Assembly: GCF_022539505.1 (NCBI RefSeq)
Contig: NC_061510.1
Location: 33,195,047-33,259,046 of the forward strand
Direction of reading: 5' to 3'
DNA length: 64,000 nucleotides
From: Lolium rigidum
Taxonomy: Eukaryota; Streptophyta; Magnoliopsida; Poales; Poaceae
Part shown: one piece after another, positions 42,014 through 52,124 of the stretch
Numbering within the stretch: the first letter of the stretch is position 1
How the letters are laid out: every line of letters starts with the position of its first letter
Notes under the pieces: generated by a model
Told to the model about the DNA's origin: nothing
Seen by the model: only the letters and a program-made list of their open reading frames with translations
Database searches by the model: none
Program-made: the position numbers and the translations under genes

Positions 42014-43110
42014 TGATGTCTACACACGCTTCTATTCTTGTAGACAGCGTTGGGCCTCCAAGTGCAGAGGTTTGTAGAACAGCAACAAGTTTCCCTTAAG
42101 TGGATCACCCAAGGTTTATCGAACTCAGGGAGGTAGAGGTCAAATATATCCCTCTCAAGAAACCCTGCAATTACGATACAAGAAGTCTCTTGTGTCCCCA
42201 ACACCCAATACACTTGTCATGTGTATAGGTGCACTAGTTCTGCGAAGAGATAGTGAAATACAAGTAATATGGATGATTGTAAGTAGTAATTGCAATCTGA
42301 AATAAAAATGGCAGCAAGCAAACATGTAGCAGAACTGGTTCTAAACGGTGTTTCGATGCTTAGAAAAAAGGCATAGGGCTTCTTACTTTCACCAGTGGAC
42401 ACTCTCAACAACAATATCATAATTGAATACATGTTCAACTAGATTACAAAGCTCACGATCACATAAAAGATCATATCATGGGAGAGAGATAGACCACATA
42501 GCTACCGGTAAAGCCCTCAACCCCGAGGGAGAACTACTCCCTCCTCATCATGGGAGTCAGCAACATTGATGGAAATGGCGGTGGAGTCGATGGAGATGGC
42601 TCCGGGAGCAATTCCCCGTCCCGACAGGGTGCCAGAACAAAGACTTATGTCCCCGGGATCTTGTTTTCGGCGGCGGTGGAGCTACGGAACTTTTCTAGAA
42701 TGGAGGCTTATTGATTTAGGGTTTTCGCGTCGGGAGGCATTTATAGGCGGAGGAGATAGGTCGGTGGGGTGCCGGGGTGGCCCACACCACCCCTAGGCGC
42801 GGGCCAGGCCAGGCCGCGCCTAGGCATGGTCTGGCCACCCTGTGGCACTTCCTCGACCCCCTCTGGACTTCGTCTTCGTTACAGTAAAATAGACACTTTG
42901 GTTTTGTTTTGTCCAATTCCGAGAATATTTCCTGTACAGCTTTTTTGAGACCAAAAATAGCAGAAACAGGGAACTGGCACTATGGCATCTTGTCAATAGG
43001 TTAGTGCCAAAAATGTATAAAAGTGCAACAAAGTGTAAGCAAAACATAGTGGAATTGGTGTAAAACAAGCATGGAACATCAAAAATTATTGACACGTTTG
43101 CGACGTATCA
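42014..43110 (-). repeat. Solo LTR inside the Athila 3' LTR
   Basis: 1,097 bp with TGATGTCTAC at one end and GACGTATCA at the other, and no internal region. Flanks are GACAA (42009-42013) and GACAT (43111-43115). The intact sister LTR reads AAGACATCATATGG at 52843, so GACAT was the target and the left copy has one substitution. A solo LTR arises by recombination between the two LTRs of an insertion. Its sense start (TGATACGTCGCAAACGTGTC) resembles the nested element's LTR, so it is probably a related family. Confidence 0.85.
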
Positions 43111-43880
43111 GACATCATATGGATCATAATCATAGGTGATATAATTATGAATAACAATCTGGACATAAACCTTAATCCAATGGTTTTACTCAATAGCATC
43201 AACTACAAGGAGTAATTAACACCGGGAAAGTTTCCCCTATGAACTAGATAAGATCAAACCTAAGATGTTACAACAGGATGGAGTGGAGATGGTGGAGATG
43301 ATGGTGCTGATGATGGAGATGATGATGATGGTCCCGATGAAGTCCAACTCGATGACGGTGGCGATGGCGACAATTTCCCCACTCCGGGGAGGAATTTCCC
43401 CAGCAGATTTCTCCCTGCCGGAGAGCTTTTATCTCTCTGGTGTTTTCCGCCCCGTGGCGGCGGTGGAATATTTCTGTGTCGACTCCCTTAGTCTTAGGGT
43501 TCTGGAGGGATGAAATACGCGAAGGGGCATCGTCAGAAGTGGGCCAGGGCCACCACACCATGCCTAGGCGCGGCCAGGGTGGCCCGCGCCTAGGGGTGGT
43601 GTGGGATCCTCCTGGCCCACCTCAGGCTCCCCTTTTGGCTTCCTCCGGCATCTGGCAAAATAGGAACTTCTGGGTATTTTCCGGGAATTGCTAATCATCG
43701 GAAATATGGTGTCTTGACAGTCCTTTTCCGGAAAAATTCCGACTTCGGTAGTTAATTCTCCAATAATCATCAAACATGCAAAATAGATGAAATAACATAA
43801 GTATCATCATTAAATATGAAATATATCAGTAAATAACAGTAAGTTATGATATAAAACAGTGATGCAATTTGGACATATCA
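43111..43880 (-). repeat. Athila 3' LTR, inner part
   Basis: Continues the LTR after the solo LTR and matches 52848-53611. It ends ATATCA at 43880, next to the polypurine tract on the sense strand (GATTGTGGGGAGT). Carries the GC-rich hairpin at 43552-43604. Confidence 0.85.
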
Positions 43881-45553
43881 ACTCCCCACAATCTTAGACT
43901 TCGCTTGTCCCCAAGCGAAAACTGAACTCTGTAACTAGGCCATGGGTCTATGGAGTGAAGTGTCGATAAACAAAATACGGACAAGAAGCATCACACTTAT
44001 CTATACACAAGTTATTATAGAAAGCAACTTCCTATTATATAACTTAACTTGCAATGAGTAAGGGAGTCACTAATAGAGGTGCACAGAAAAAATCATAATT
44101 GGTGATGGCAAACTCTTGTTCTTGGTCAGAGAACAATTAACATATTTACTTACCTTTCGAGCAGAGTCTTTATATCAGAGCTTATATCGCAGAAATCACA
44201 TGCTCAATCATTACAATCTCTTTACATTCATTGCTAACTTTCAAAGTTATATTCATTCAAATAAAAGCATTGAGCTACAGAAGGAGGGATAAAAGACTTG
44301 ATTGAATACATCAAAACACATAAATGGTTGGATCACAACAACTCAGATGTTTGCTTGAGATAGAGTGGAGTAGGTTTACTGACTCAACATAAAATTAAAA
44401 GATAGGCCCTTCACAGAGGGAAACAGTGATCACTCATGTGCTAAAGCTTTTTGTTTTAAATGAATCAGAGGTATGAAAATGTAAGTTTGAGAGTGGTGTA
44501 TGTCTATGTCAACGAATGGTATTGAATAACCTATTATACTCCCATGTTACATGGATTCAAGAGCGGTTCCCTTAGAGAGAACAATAAAAGTTCCTCTTCT
44601 CCTTTTTTTAAACAAGCTAAGTTCATGATTTCTCAAGCCCATAGTGTTAGGAGATTTTTGATTATTTGTTTACTTTAGGTGGGCTGGGCACCCGTTTGCC
44701 TGCTCTTTTTACAATATTAGGGACTAGCACATTATGCATATATACTAGTCAAGGTGTGAAGCCAAATAAACATGAAGGAGATAATAAATCATCCAACACT
44801 TCCTCACGAGATAAAACATGATCACAAAATAGGTTGAGTTGAAGATTTTAAAGGGAGCACACGAGCAATTTACTTGGAGTGGCGGTGAAATACCACATAT
44901 AGATAGATATGGTGGACACAAATAGCATGGGTTTTTGGTTCAAGGTATGGATGCACAAGAAGCATTCCCTCTCAGTACAAGTTTTTGGCTAGCAAGGCTG
45001 GGGATCAAGCATAAGAGTTGAGTGAAACAAAAAAATATGCATGTAATAGAAAACAATCATGCAATATTCCTTGGAAGTACAAACGACTTTAACTTGAGAG
45101 TACTCAACTTATGAGCCAACAAGAAAGAAAGATATTGGAATAATGTATCTACATGTATTTCCCTCTTTTCTACTCAAGCCTCAAAGTATTGTTGCTACTG
45201 ACCAATGCTAAGTTTGCCAAAACCAACCAGATTTACTTGATGCTCCCAAAGTGATACCAATACTAATTAACAAGACTAATCATATAACATAAATTACCAA
45301 CTAGAATAAGGTGTGTAGAAAGTAAACGATAAAGACTCTCATTAATATTCCATAGCAGCAACTCACACCAAGGGATACATAGATAACCAACTAAAGGAAA
45401 GATACTTCCACACTGCAAAGTATCCTATATGATAACTTCTCTACTCACGATATGACTCTACTGAAAAGTAGAAAGGTAAAAGATAATGGTGTGATACCGC
45501 GGCACTCCCCCAAACTTGGAACAAGCCAAGGGGATGCCAATACCAATGCCGAA
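43881..45553. other. Athila 3' internal non-coding region
   Basis: AT-rich sequence between the third ORF and the 3' LTR. No motif was recognised on either strand and no additional insertion was seen. Confidence 0.6.
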
Positions 45554-46097
45554 TTACTCCTTTGGTGGTGGTGGTGAATCCTTAATAAGCTTATCAACCA
45601 ACTCCTTCAACTCATCAATCTTGTAGGTGAGAAGACGGATCAACTCCGAATTGTGGTCAATACGATTCATGAACTTGTCAGACCATGAGTCCCTGCTCTT
45701 GGAATTATTTCCCCACTCTTCTTCAAACTAAGAGCTTTCTTTCCCTGCATTGTTAGAATGATCCATATTCCAACTAGAGGGTAACTCTGCCTTCGGCACC
45801 CTTTGGTATTGATGCTTATGGATTAAAGTATGGAAGGGGTTATTGTTGCCTGAAGACGGTGTCCTTTGAGCTAAGAAGTGACGTGTAACACCTCCTCCAG
45901 TGTGAATCCATGCTCCTTTCTTGAACTTGAGAGGGCTTGCCACCACTCCAATGCTTGCAATGGTGGTGCGAAAATACGAGCGTCGGTCTTATTCCGCTTC
46001 CTCTTCAGCTTCACTCTCCACTTCCTCCTCCAGCTTGGGATTTTGGAAATCATCATCCGAAGGCTCTTTGCGCTCGTTGTTGTTGGCTTAGACCATG
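45554..46097 (-). pseudogene. Third small ORF of the Athila element, degraded
   Basis: Reading minus from the ATG at 46097 gives MV, a TAG, then ANNNERKEPSDDDFQNPKL and an acidic EEEVESEAEEEAE stretch, then a TAA. After frame changes the reading is VVASPLKFKKGAW, then FMNRIDHNSELIRLLTYKID, and it ends ELVDKLIKDSPPPPKE before TAA at 45554. Athila elements in grasses often carry such a short downstream ORF with a predicted coiled coil. I see no env-like signal peptide or membrane segment. Function unknown. Confidence 0.45.
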
Positions 46098-46980
46098 GTG
46101 CCTCTAAAACTGAGAAGAAATCCTGACAAAAACATATCGAAACGAAAACACGACGAGAAAAAGCTATACGGACCTCGGGGGGTCCGGGGGATTATATAGT
46201 AGAAAGTTTTACAACAAAAGGAAAGCTACAGGGCGAAACCGGGTCGGAGAGGAACCCCGAGGCGTCCACACCATGCCTAGGCGCGGCCTGGGGCTGGCCC
46301 GCGCCTAGGGGTGGTGTGGTGCCCTCGGGCACTATCGCCTACCCGCTTTTGTCTTTTATTTTTCATATTTAATAAAAATGATAAAAAATATAAGCAGGAA
46401 AGTTTAACGCGAACTTTTTCTTACTAACATTGTTACGTATTCGAAAACAGACTCTGCAGTTTCCTGGAATTGCTCCTTAATAAATTCTTCCGGAGTCACC
46501 ACTTGAATAATATCAATATCTTCATTATAAGAATCTCCATAAATATAATGTTCGAGTCTTTGCCCATTCACCAGTTGTGTAGTGTTATCTTTCTATGCAG
46601 CAATTTCTATTGCACCTGAACGATACACCTCTTCGATAATAAAAGGTCCTTCCCATTTTGAGAGTAATTTTCCTGCAAAAAATCTGAGATGAGACCTATA
46701 CAATAGAATTTTCTCACCAACATGGAATTCTCTCTTAAGAATTTTCCTATCATGCCACTTCTTAACATTCTCTTTAAGGGAAATTTTACTTTTTGACCCT
46801 ATACACTTGGGAAGTATACGATTTGCCCTCAATTACATTAGCATCTCTATTTTGCCCCTTTTTACTTTGTCAATCTATGATTTGCCCCTAACATACCAGG
46901 CCCACATCTAAAGACCAAAAATGCCCCCGTATCTGTGTGGCCTAGGTGAGGTCAATCCACTTGAGCTAATTCCATGGGGA

Positions 46981-47330
46981 ATTGCTGGCGCCGCTGGCCG
47001 CCGCTACTCCTTTTCTTGGCGATGTAGTCCGCGGTTCTCTTCCCCAAGGGGGCGGCGGCGGTGTGCCACCTCGACAACCTCCTCGTGCTGCGGGCCTTCG
47101 CGGGTCATTTCACCACCGACGGGGACGCGCCGTCTGGTCCGGCGTTGACTCCTACTGCGGACGGGAGGGCGTGGGCTGCGACGACACCGGGGCCGCGTGA
47201 TGGCGCTCCGTCTCCCGGACGGAAGCTCACGGGGACCATCCTGGGAGACTCTTTTGTCGGCTTCGCTCGGCCCTAGCTCTGCATCGGCTCGCCGGCCCGT
47301 CGGCACTGCAGGTTCTCGACCTCTTCGCGT
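46981..47330 (+). pseudogene. Captured LRR receptor-kinase N-terminal fragment
   Basis: Read with frame changes, this gives a Leu/Ala-rich segment, then CHLDNLLVLRAFAGHFTTDG, VWSGVDSYCGREGVGCDDTG, VMALRLPDG, KLTGTILGDSFVGFA and SALQVLDLF. The order CHLDDLLALRAFAG, W..-C(C)-W-GV-CD, R-V-ALRLP, L-G-IP is that of the LRRNT domain and first leucine-rich repeat of PSKR-like plant receptor kinases. Three frameshifts break it. Family assignment is by recognition, and the paralog cannot be named. Confidence 0.55.
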
Positions 47331-47455
47331 GATGACGAGGTGGGTAGCGAGGTTGAGCGGGGTCACGTGGCCCAGGACGTGGTGGCAAACAATGACGAAC
47401 GTTGTGCGAGAGGTGCGGCGGTGCCTGCAGCAGTTGAGCTCGCGGAGAGATGCTA
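47331..47455 (+). pseudogene. Open GC-rich fragment, unrecognised
   Basis: One frame reads DDEVGSEVERGHVAQDVVAN, then AAVPAAVELAERCYRELV and a TAG. It is GC-rich like the adjacent captured piece and could be a second captured exon. I do not recognise it. Confidence 0.25.
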
Positions 47456-48536
47456 CAGGGAGCTCGTATAGAGCTTCTTCCCAGATCTGATTCTATTCCT
47501 CGTGCAGGGCAGTTCTGTCTTGGAGTTATGTTCCAAATCCTCATAATAAAAGAAACGAATTTAGAAGGGCAAATCATCAGTTGATAAAGTAAAGAGGGCC
47601 AAAAAAGTGAGGCTAATGTAAATGAGGGCAAATCGTATAGTCCCTAAGTAAATAGGGGCAAAAAATAAAATTCCCCTCCCTTTAAAGAGTCTAGCATTTT
47701 CATAAGCTTCACTCCTCCATTCATCTAGAGAACTCAAATCAAGCAACCTTTTCTTACCAGCTGGTTTAAAATCTCTATTAAGTTCTTTCACTGCCCAATA
47801 AGCTTTGTGTTCTAATTCTGAAGGCAAGTGACAAGCTTTTCCATAAACCATTTTGTAAGGAGATATACCCATAGGATTTTTATAAGCAGTTCTATAAGCC
47901 CATAAAGCATCGGTTAGCTTATTATCCCAATTCTTCCTAGATTTATTAACAGTCTTTTGCATGATAGATTTAATTTTCTATTTGATAATTCTACTTGCCC
48001 ACTTGTTTGGGGGTGATAAGCTGAAGCAATCATATGATTAACATCATATCTAGCAAGGATCTTTCTAAAACCACCATGAATAAAATGAGAACCTCCATTA
48101 GTCATAAGATATCTAGGCACACCAAACCTAGGGAAAATAACATCCTTAAACATTTTTTATGAGGTCTCAGCATCAGCACTCTTTGTAGGTATAGCTTCTA
48201 CCCACCTAGTAACATAATCAACAACAACAACAAGTATATGAGTATAACCTGACCCATAAAGTCAAATCCCCAACAGTCAAATGGTTCAATAACAAGAGAA
48301 TAATTCATAGGCATTTCATTGCATCTAGAAATATTACCAACTCTTTGGCATTCATCACAAGATAAAATAAACTTTATTGCATCCTTAAAAAGAGTAGGCC
48401 AATAAAAACCTGATTGTAGAACCTTTTTTGCAGTTCTATCTCCAGCATGATGTCCTTCATAAGCACTACCATGACATTTTATCAATATCTCTCGTTGTTC
48501 ATATTCTGGAACACATCTTCGCATAATACCATCCAC

Positions 48537-49356
48537 TCCTTATTTATATAAGTGGGGCTTATCCCAAAAATAATGCCTTAAGTCATAAAAGAATTTTCTT
48601 CTTTGCTGAGCTGTAAATGTTGGAGGCAAGTACTTGGAAACAATAAAGTTAGCACAATCAACATACCAAGGACTCTCTCGCGAGGTTACTTTTATTGCAG
48701 CCAACTGTTCATTTGGATAACTATCATTAACAGGAATAGGATCATAAGAAATGTTTTCCAATCTAGACAAATTAACAGCAACAGGATTTTCAGCACCCTT
48801 CCTATCTACAATGTGCAGATCAAACTCTTGTAAAAGCAACACCCATCTAATAAGCCTAGGCTTAGAGTCTTTCTTTTCCATAAGGTACCTAATAGCAGCA
48901 TGATCAGTATGAATAGTAACTTTTGAATCAATGATACAAGATCTAAACTTATCACAAGCAAAGACTACAACTAAGAATTCTTTTTCAGTAGTAGCTTAAT
49001 TCTTTTGAGCAGCATCAATAGTCTTACTAGCATAATGAATAACATTCAACTTCTTATCTACTTGCTGTCCAAGAACATCACCTACTGCAATCACTAGCAT
49101 CACACATAATTTCAAAGGGTAAATTCCAATCAGGTGGTTGAACAACAGGAGCAGTAGTTAAAGCCTTCTTTAGAATTTCAAAAGCTTCCTTACAATCATC
49201 ATCAAAAAAAAGGTACATCATTTTGGAGAAGATTAGTAAGAGGCTTTGAAATTTTAGAGAAATCTTTAATAAACCTCCTATAGAAACCAGCATGACCAAG
49301 AATATTACGAATACCTTTAACATCCCTAGGATAGGGCATTTTCTCAATTGCTTCAA
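48537..49356 (-). pseudogene. Athila RNase H region
   Basis: Successive frames contain DDDCKEAFEILKKALTTAPV and WNLPFEIMCDASD (the RT-linked RNase H start, with the catalytic Asp of CDASD), then FACDKF-like and [10 protein letters not shown] segments, [20 protein letters not shown] and [15 protein letters not shown]. Stops at 48540 and near 48997 and a frameshift near 49075 disrupt it. RNase H would remove template RNA during reverse transcription. Confidence 0.75.
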
Positions 49357-49359
49357 CTT

Positions 49360-50130
49360 TGGCTATATCGACTTCAATACCTCTTTCAGAAATTTTATGT
49401 CCAAGAACAATTCATTCATTTACCATAAAGTGGCATTTATCCCAATTAAGAACAAGATTAGTTTCCTCACATATCTGCAAAAACTTTATCAAGATTGTGC
49501 AAACAGTTATCAAAAGAAGTCCCGTAGACAGAGAAATCATCCATGAATACTTCCACAATTTTTTCACAAAAACCATGAAAAATAGTTGACATGCATCTTT
49601 GAAACGTAGCAGGAGATCCCTTGATCTTGTTCCATAAGGACAAGTAAAAGTGGTTTTCTCTTGATCTTGTTTTTTAACAGCAATTTGACAAAACCCAGAA
49701 TAACCTTCAAGAAAAAAATGAGTTTTCTTAGCCAACCTTTCTAACATTTTATCAATAAAAGGTAAAGCATAATGATCCTTCTTAGTCACTTTGTTAACTT
49801 TTCTAAAATCAATGCACATTCTATAACCAACTACTACTCTTCGAGGAATAAGCTCATTATTCTCATTACGCACAACAGTAATTCCTCCCTTTTTAGGGAC
49901 ACAATGGACGTACATGACTAACCCATCTACTATCAACAATAGGATAAATAATACCAGCATCAAGGAGTTTCAATACCTCATTTCTTACCACATCCTTCAT
50001 CTTAGGAATTAAACGGCTTTGATGTTCAACAACTGGCTTTGCATCAGGTTCCATATTAATAGCATGTTGACATATAGCAGGGGGGATCCCTTTCAAATCA
50101 CCAAGAGTATATCCCATAGCTCCTCGGTTT
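49360..50130 (-). pseudogene. Athila reverse transcriptase, broken
   Basis: Landmarks in order: MGYTLGDLKGIPPAICQHAI, then EVLKLLDAGIIYPI, RMCIDFRKVNKVTKKDHYAL with PFIDKMLERL, FLEGYSGFCQIAVKKQDQEK, TFTCPYGT, and after a frameshift the FVDDFSVYG-type palm region as FMDDFSVYGT on another frame near 49545. Frame changes occur near 49960 and 49620. Typical gypsy RT motifs, inactive copy. Confidence 0.75.
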
Positions 50131-50464
50131 TCTTATCCCAATAGCCTTTTTTCCTGCCCCGAAAGTTTAGAACTGATAATAACAGGATATAATTTCTTAT
50201 CATCAATATACGCATATTTAAGATCATCAGGTAAAGGTTTTAAAACGAAAATAGGATCCTCCTTGGGTGGTAGTGTGGTACCCAAGTCTTCCACAAATAA
50301 ATTGTGCTTAAGCATCTCTGGTTGGCGAAGAAGAATCTCGTCAATCTCATTTCTTTCCTCCATAAAGATCTCACGTTCGTGGTCCTCCATATATTGCTGC
50401 AAAGCATTGTTAGGGGCAAGAGCAATAGAATCAAGTTGTTCAACTCTAAAATCTTCATTAGGCA

Positions 50465-51316
50465 ATTCAGTTTCATAAGGAGCTTTAGCAAACTTAGAAA
50501 ATTAAACTCATTAGACTCTCCATCAAATTTAGTAAGAATCTTCTCCTTCTTACAATCTATAATAGCACCACAAGTGTTCAAGAAAGGTCTACCAAAAATG
50601 ATAGGACAAGTCTTACTAGCAGCTGAACCAAGTACTATAAAGTCAACGGGATATTTAATCTTACCACATAAAACTTCCACATCTCTAACAATACCAATTG
50701 GAGGGATGGTCTCTCTATTAGCAAGCTGAATAACCACATCAATTTCTTCAAGTTCACAAGAACCAATTTCATGCATGATTTCCCTATAAAGCTCATAAGG
50801 AATAGCACTTGAACTTGCACCAATATCACATAAACCACAATAGCAATGATCACCTATTCTGACAGAAAGCACAGGAACACTAGTTTTCCTAGATCTACTA
50901 GGATGTGAAACAATATTAGAAGCATCTTCGCAGAAGATAATGTGTCCATCTTCTACATTTTTAGTGACAAGGTCCTTCACTATTGCTACTGCAGGTTCAA
51001 CAATTATTTGTTCATCGGGTTCAATAGATTTCTTTGCACTTTTATCAACCACATTAGTTATAATAGCATGTTCCTTTACCTTTGCAGGGAAAGGTATTTT
51101 CTCAATATAAGGTTTAGGCAAAACACGATCAACAGTACAAACTTCAATATTTCTAGCAGGAACACAATTAACAATATCTTTATAAGGTGCATGGTACTTG
51201 TTCCACTCCTTTTGGGGAACATCAAGATAAGTAGCAAAGGCCTTCAAACAGTTTGCAAGAATTTGAGAATCAAGACCATAAACAGCACTAATACTATGAA
51301 AGTCATTAGTTCCCAT
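50465..51316 (-). pseudogene. Athila gag C-terminus and aspartic protease
   Basis: The frame (which itself continues to 50240) starts MGTNDFHSISAVYGLDSQIL and includes a linker rich in Lys, Val and Glu. The protease core is VRIGDHCYCGLCDIGASSSA (catalytic D-I-G-A-S), then LANRETIPPIGIVRDVEVLC, VLGSAASKTCPIIFGRPFLN. The pattern CDIGAS...IPIGIVRDVEVLCGK...IIFGRPFLNT is characteristic of Athila-lineage polyproteins. It is open across the active site, and the frame is lost near 50500. Confidence 0.8.
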
Positions 51317-51329
51317 AAAAGATTTAATG

Positions 51330-52009
51330 CATTCATAATCATAATTTATACCTGACTTTCTTCCTTTGTCGTTCTCCCATCCTTCAGTATTTTCCTGAAT
51401 GCGGTCGAGAAGATCCCATTTAGCTTCTTATTTCATACGTGTAAATGATCCTAAACAAGAAGCATCCATTAAATCCTTATCATGAAGAGAAATCCTTGCA
51501 TAGAAGTTATTAATAATAATGTTACTGGGGAGCTCATGAATGGGATATTTGAGCATTAGTGACTTCAATCTCCCCCACGCTTGCGCAATACTTTCTCCAT
51601 CTTGAGGCCAAAAATTATATAGTTGATTCCGATCTTAATGAATCTCACTAGGAGGATAGAATTTAGAATAAAAGAGAGGTACAATTTCCTCCCAGCCAAT
51701 AGATCGGCCATTCTTCAGCATCTTATACCATTCCGCAGCTCTACCCTTTAGTGATAAAGAGAATAACTTCCTCTTAACTTGGTCCATTGAAATACCTGCA
51801 CACTTGAACAACTCTCATAATTCATGTATAAAGAGTAAATGATCACCAGGATGGGTAGTTCCATCTCCTAAATAGCAGTTATTCATAACACGTTCAACAA
51901 TTTTTATAGGTATTTTAAAAGGATCCAATTGAGTAGGCGATGGTTCATCTACTACTGTAACAATGGCAGTAGTACTCCCAAATAGTGAATCAAATGGAGA
52001 CTTCTCCAT
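51330..52009 (-). pseudogene. Athila gag, N-terminal and capsid part
   Basis: Starts MEKSPFDSLFGSTTAIVTVV at 52009. It continues with IPIKIVERVMNNCYLGDGTT and HPGDHLLFIHEL, where a TAA interrupts (51815), then in the same style CELFKCAGISMDQVKRKLFS, KGRAAEWYKML, and SLMLKYPIHELPSNIIINNF. Further stops lie near 51636 and 51430. This is the capsid domain of an Athila-type gag. Confidence 0.75.
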
Positions 52010-52094
52010 AATGAAATAAAGTAGCGGACGGAAATAAAAATAGCACTTACAGTAAAATTTTCCTTTACCATTTCCACTCTTCAATAGCGCTTCA

Positions 52095-52113
52095 CTCCCA
52101 GGCAACGGCGTCA
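52095..52113 (-). promoter_or_regulatory. Primer-binding site of the Athila element
   Basis: On minus, TGACGCCGTTGCCTGGGAG lies 11 nt inside the LTR. It is a diverged form of TGGCGCCGTTGCCGGGGA, the tRNA-Asp-type primer site of Athila elements. Confidence 0.65.
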
Positions 52114-52124
52114 GAAAATAGTCT

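Larger units (their letters stand above)
46778..47680. mobile_element. Terminal-inverted-repeat element with captured gene fragments
   Basis: About 900 bp inserted between the integrase codons for ARLFK and ENVKKW. The ends are long inverted repeats of about 110 bp: plus GGGAAATTTTACTTTTTGAC... and, reverse complement of the other end, GGGAGGGGAATTTTATTTTT..., both followed by TATACGATTTGCCCTCA and TTTACTTT..ATC blocks. TTTAA flanks both sides (46773-46777, 47681-47685). Long inverted repeats and a GC-rich passenger suggest a Pack-MULE-like element, although a 5-bp duplication is short for Mutator-like elements (usually 8-10). It encodes no transposase. Confidence 0.75.
46593..48536 (-). pseudogene. 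Athila integrase, interrupted by a DNA element
   Basis: The zinc-binding part (KCHGSAYEGHHAGDRTAKKV, SCDECQRVGNISRC) precedes the catalytic core. CWGFDFMGQ holds the first Asp; GVPRYLMTNGGSHF holds the second position, mutated from D-N/D-G to N-G-G; SGQVELSNR holds the Glu. The C-terminal part reads LTDALWAYRTAYKNPMGISP and YENARLF, then resumes as ENVKKWHDRK and GEKILLYRSHLRFF after the insertion at 46778-47680. Several stops and frameshifts. In addition to these breaks, the second catalytic Asp is lost. Confidence 0.8.

Noticed and set aside
43265..43513. Met-rich frame MVEMMVLMMEMMMMV as a small protein
   Set aside because: It comes from a GATGATGAT microsatellite in the Athila LTR, present again near 53040.
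45554..46097. Envelope gene of an Athila 'retrovirus-like' element
   Set aside because: No signal peptide, membrane segment or glycoprotein-like features; only a short acidic and coiled-coil-like remnant.
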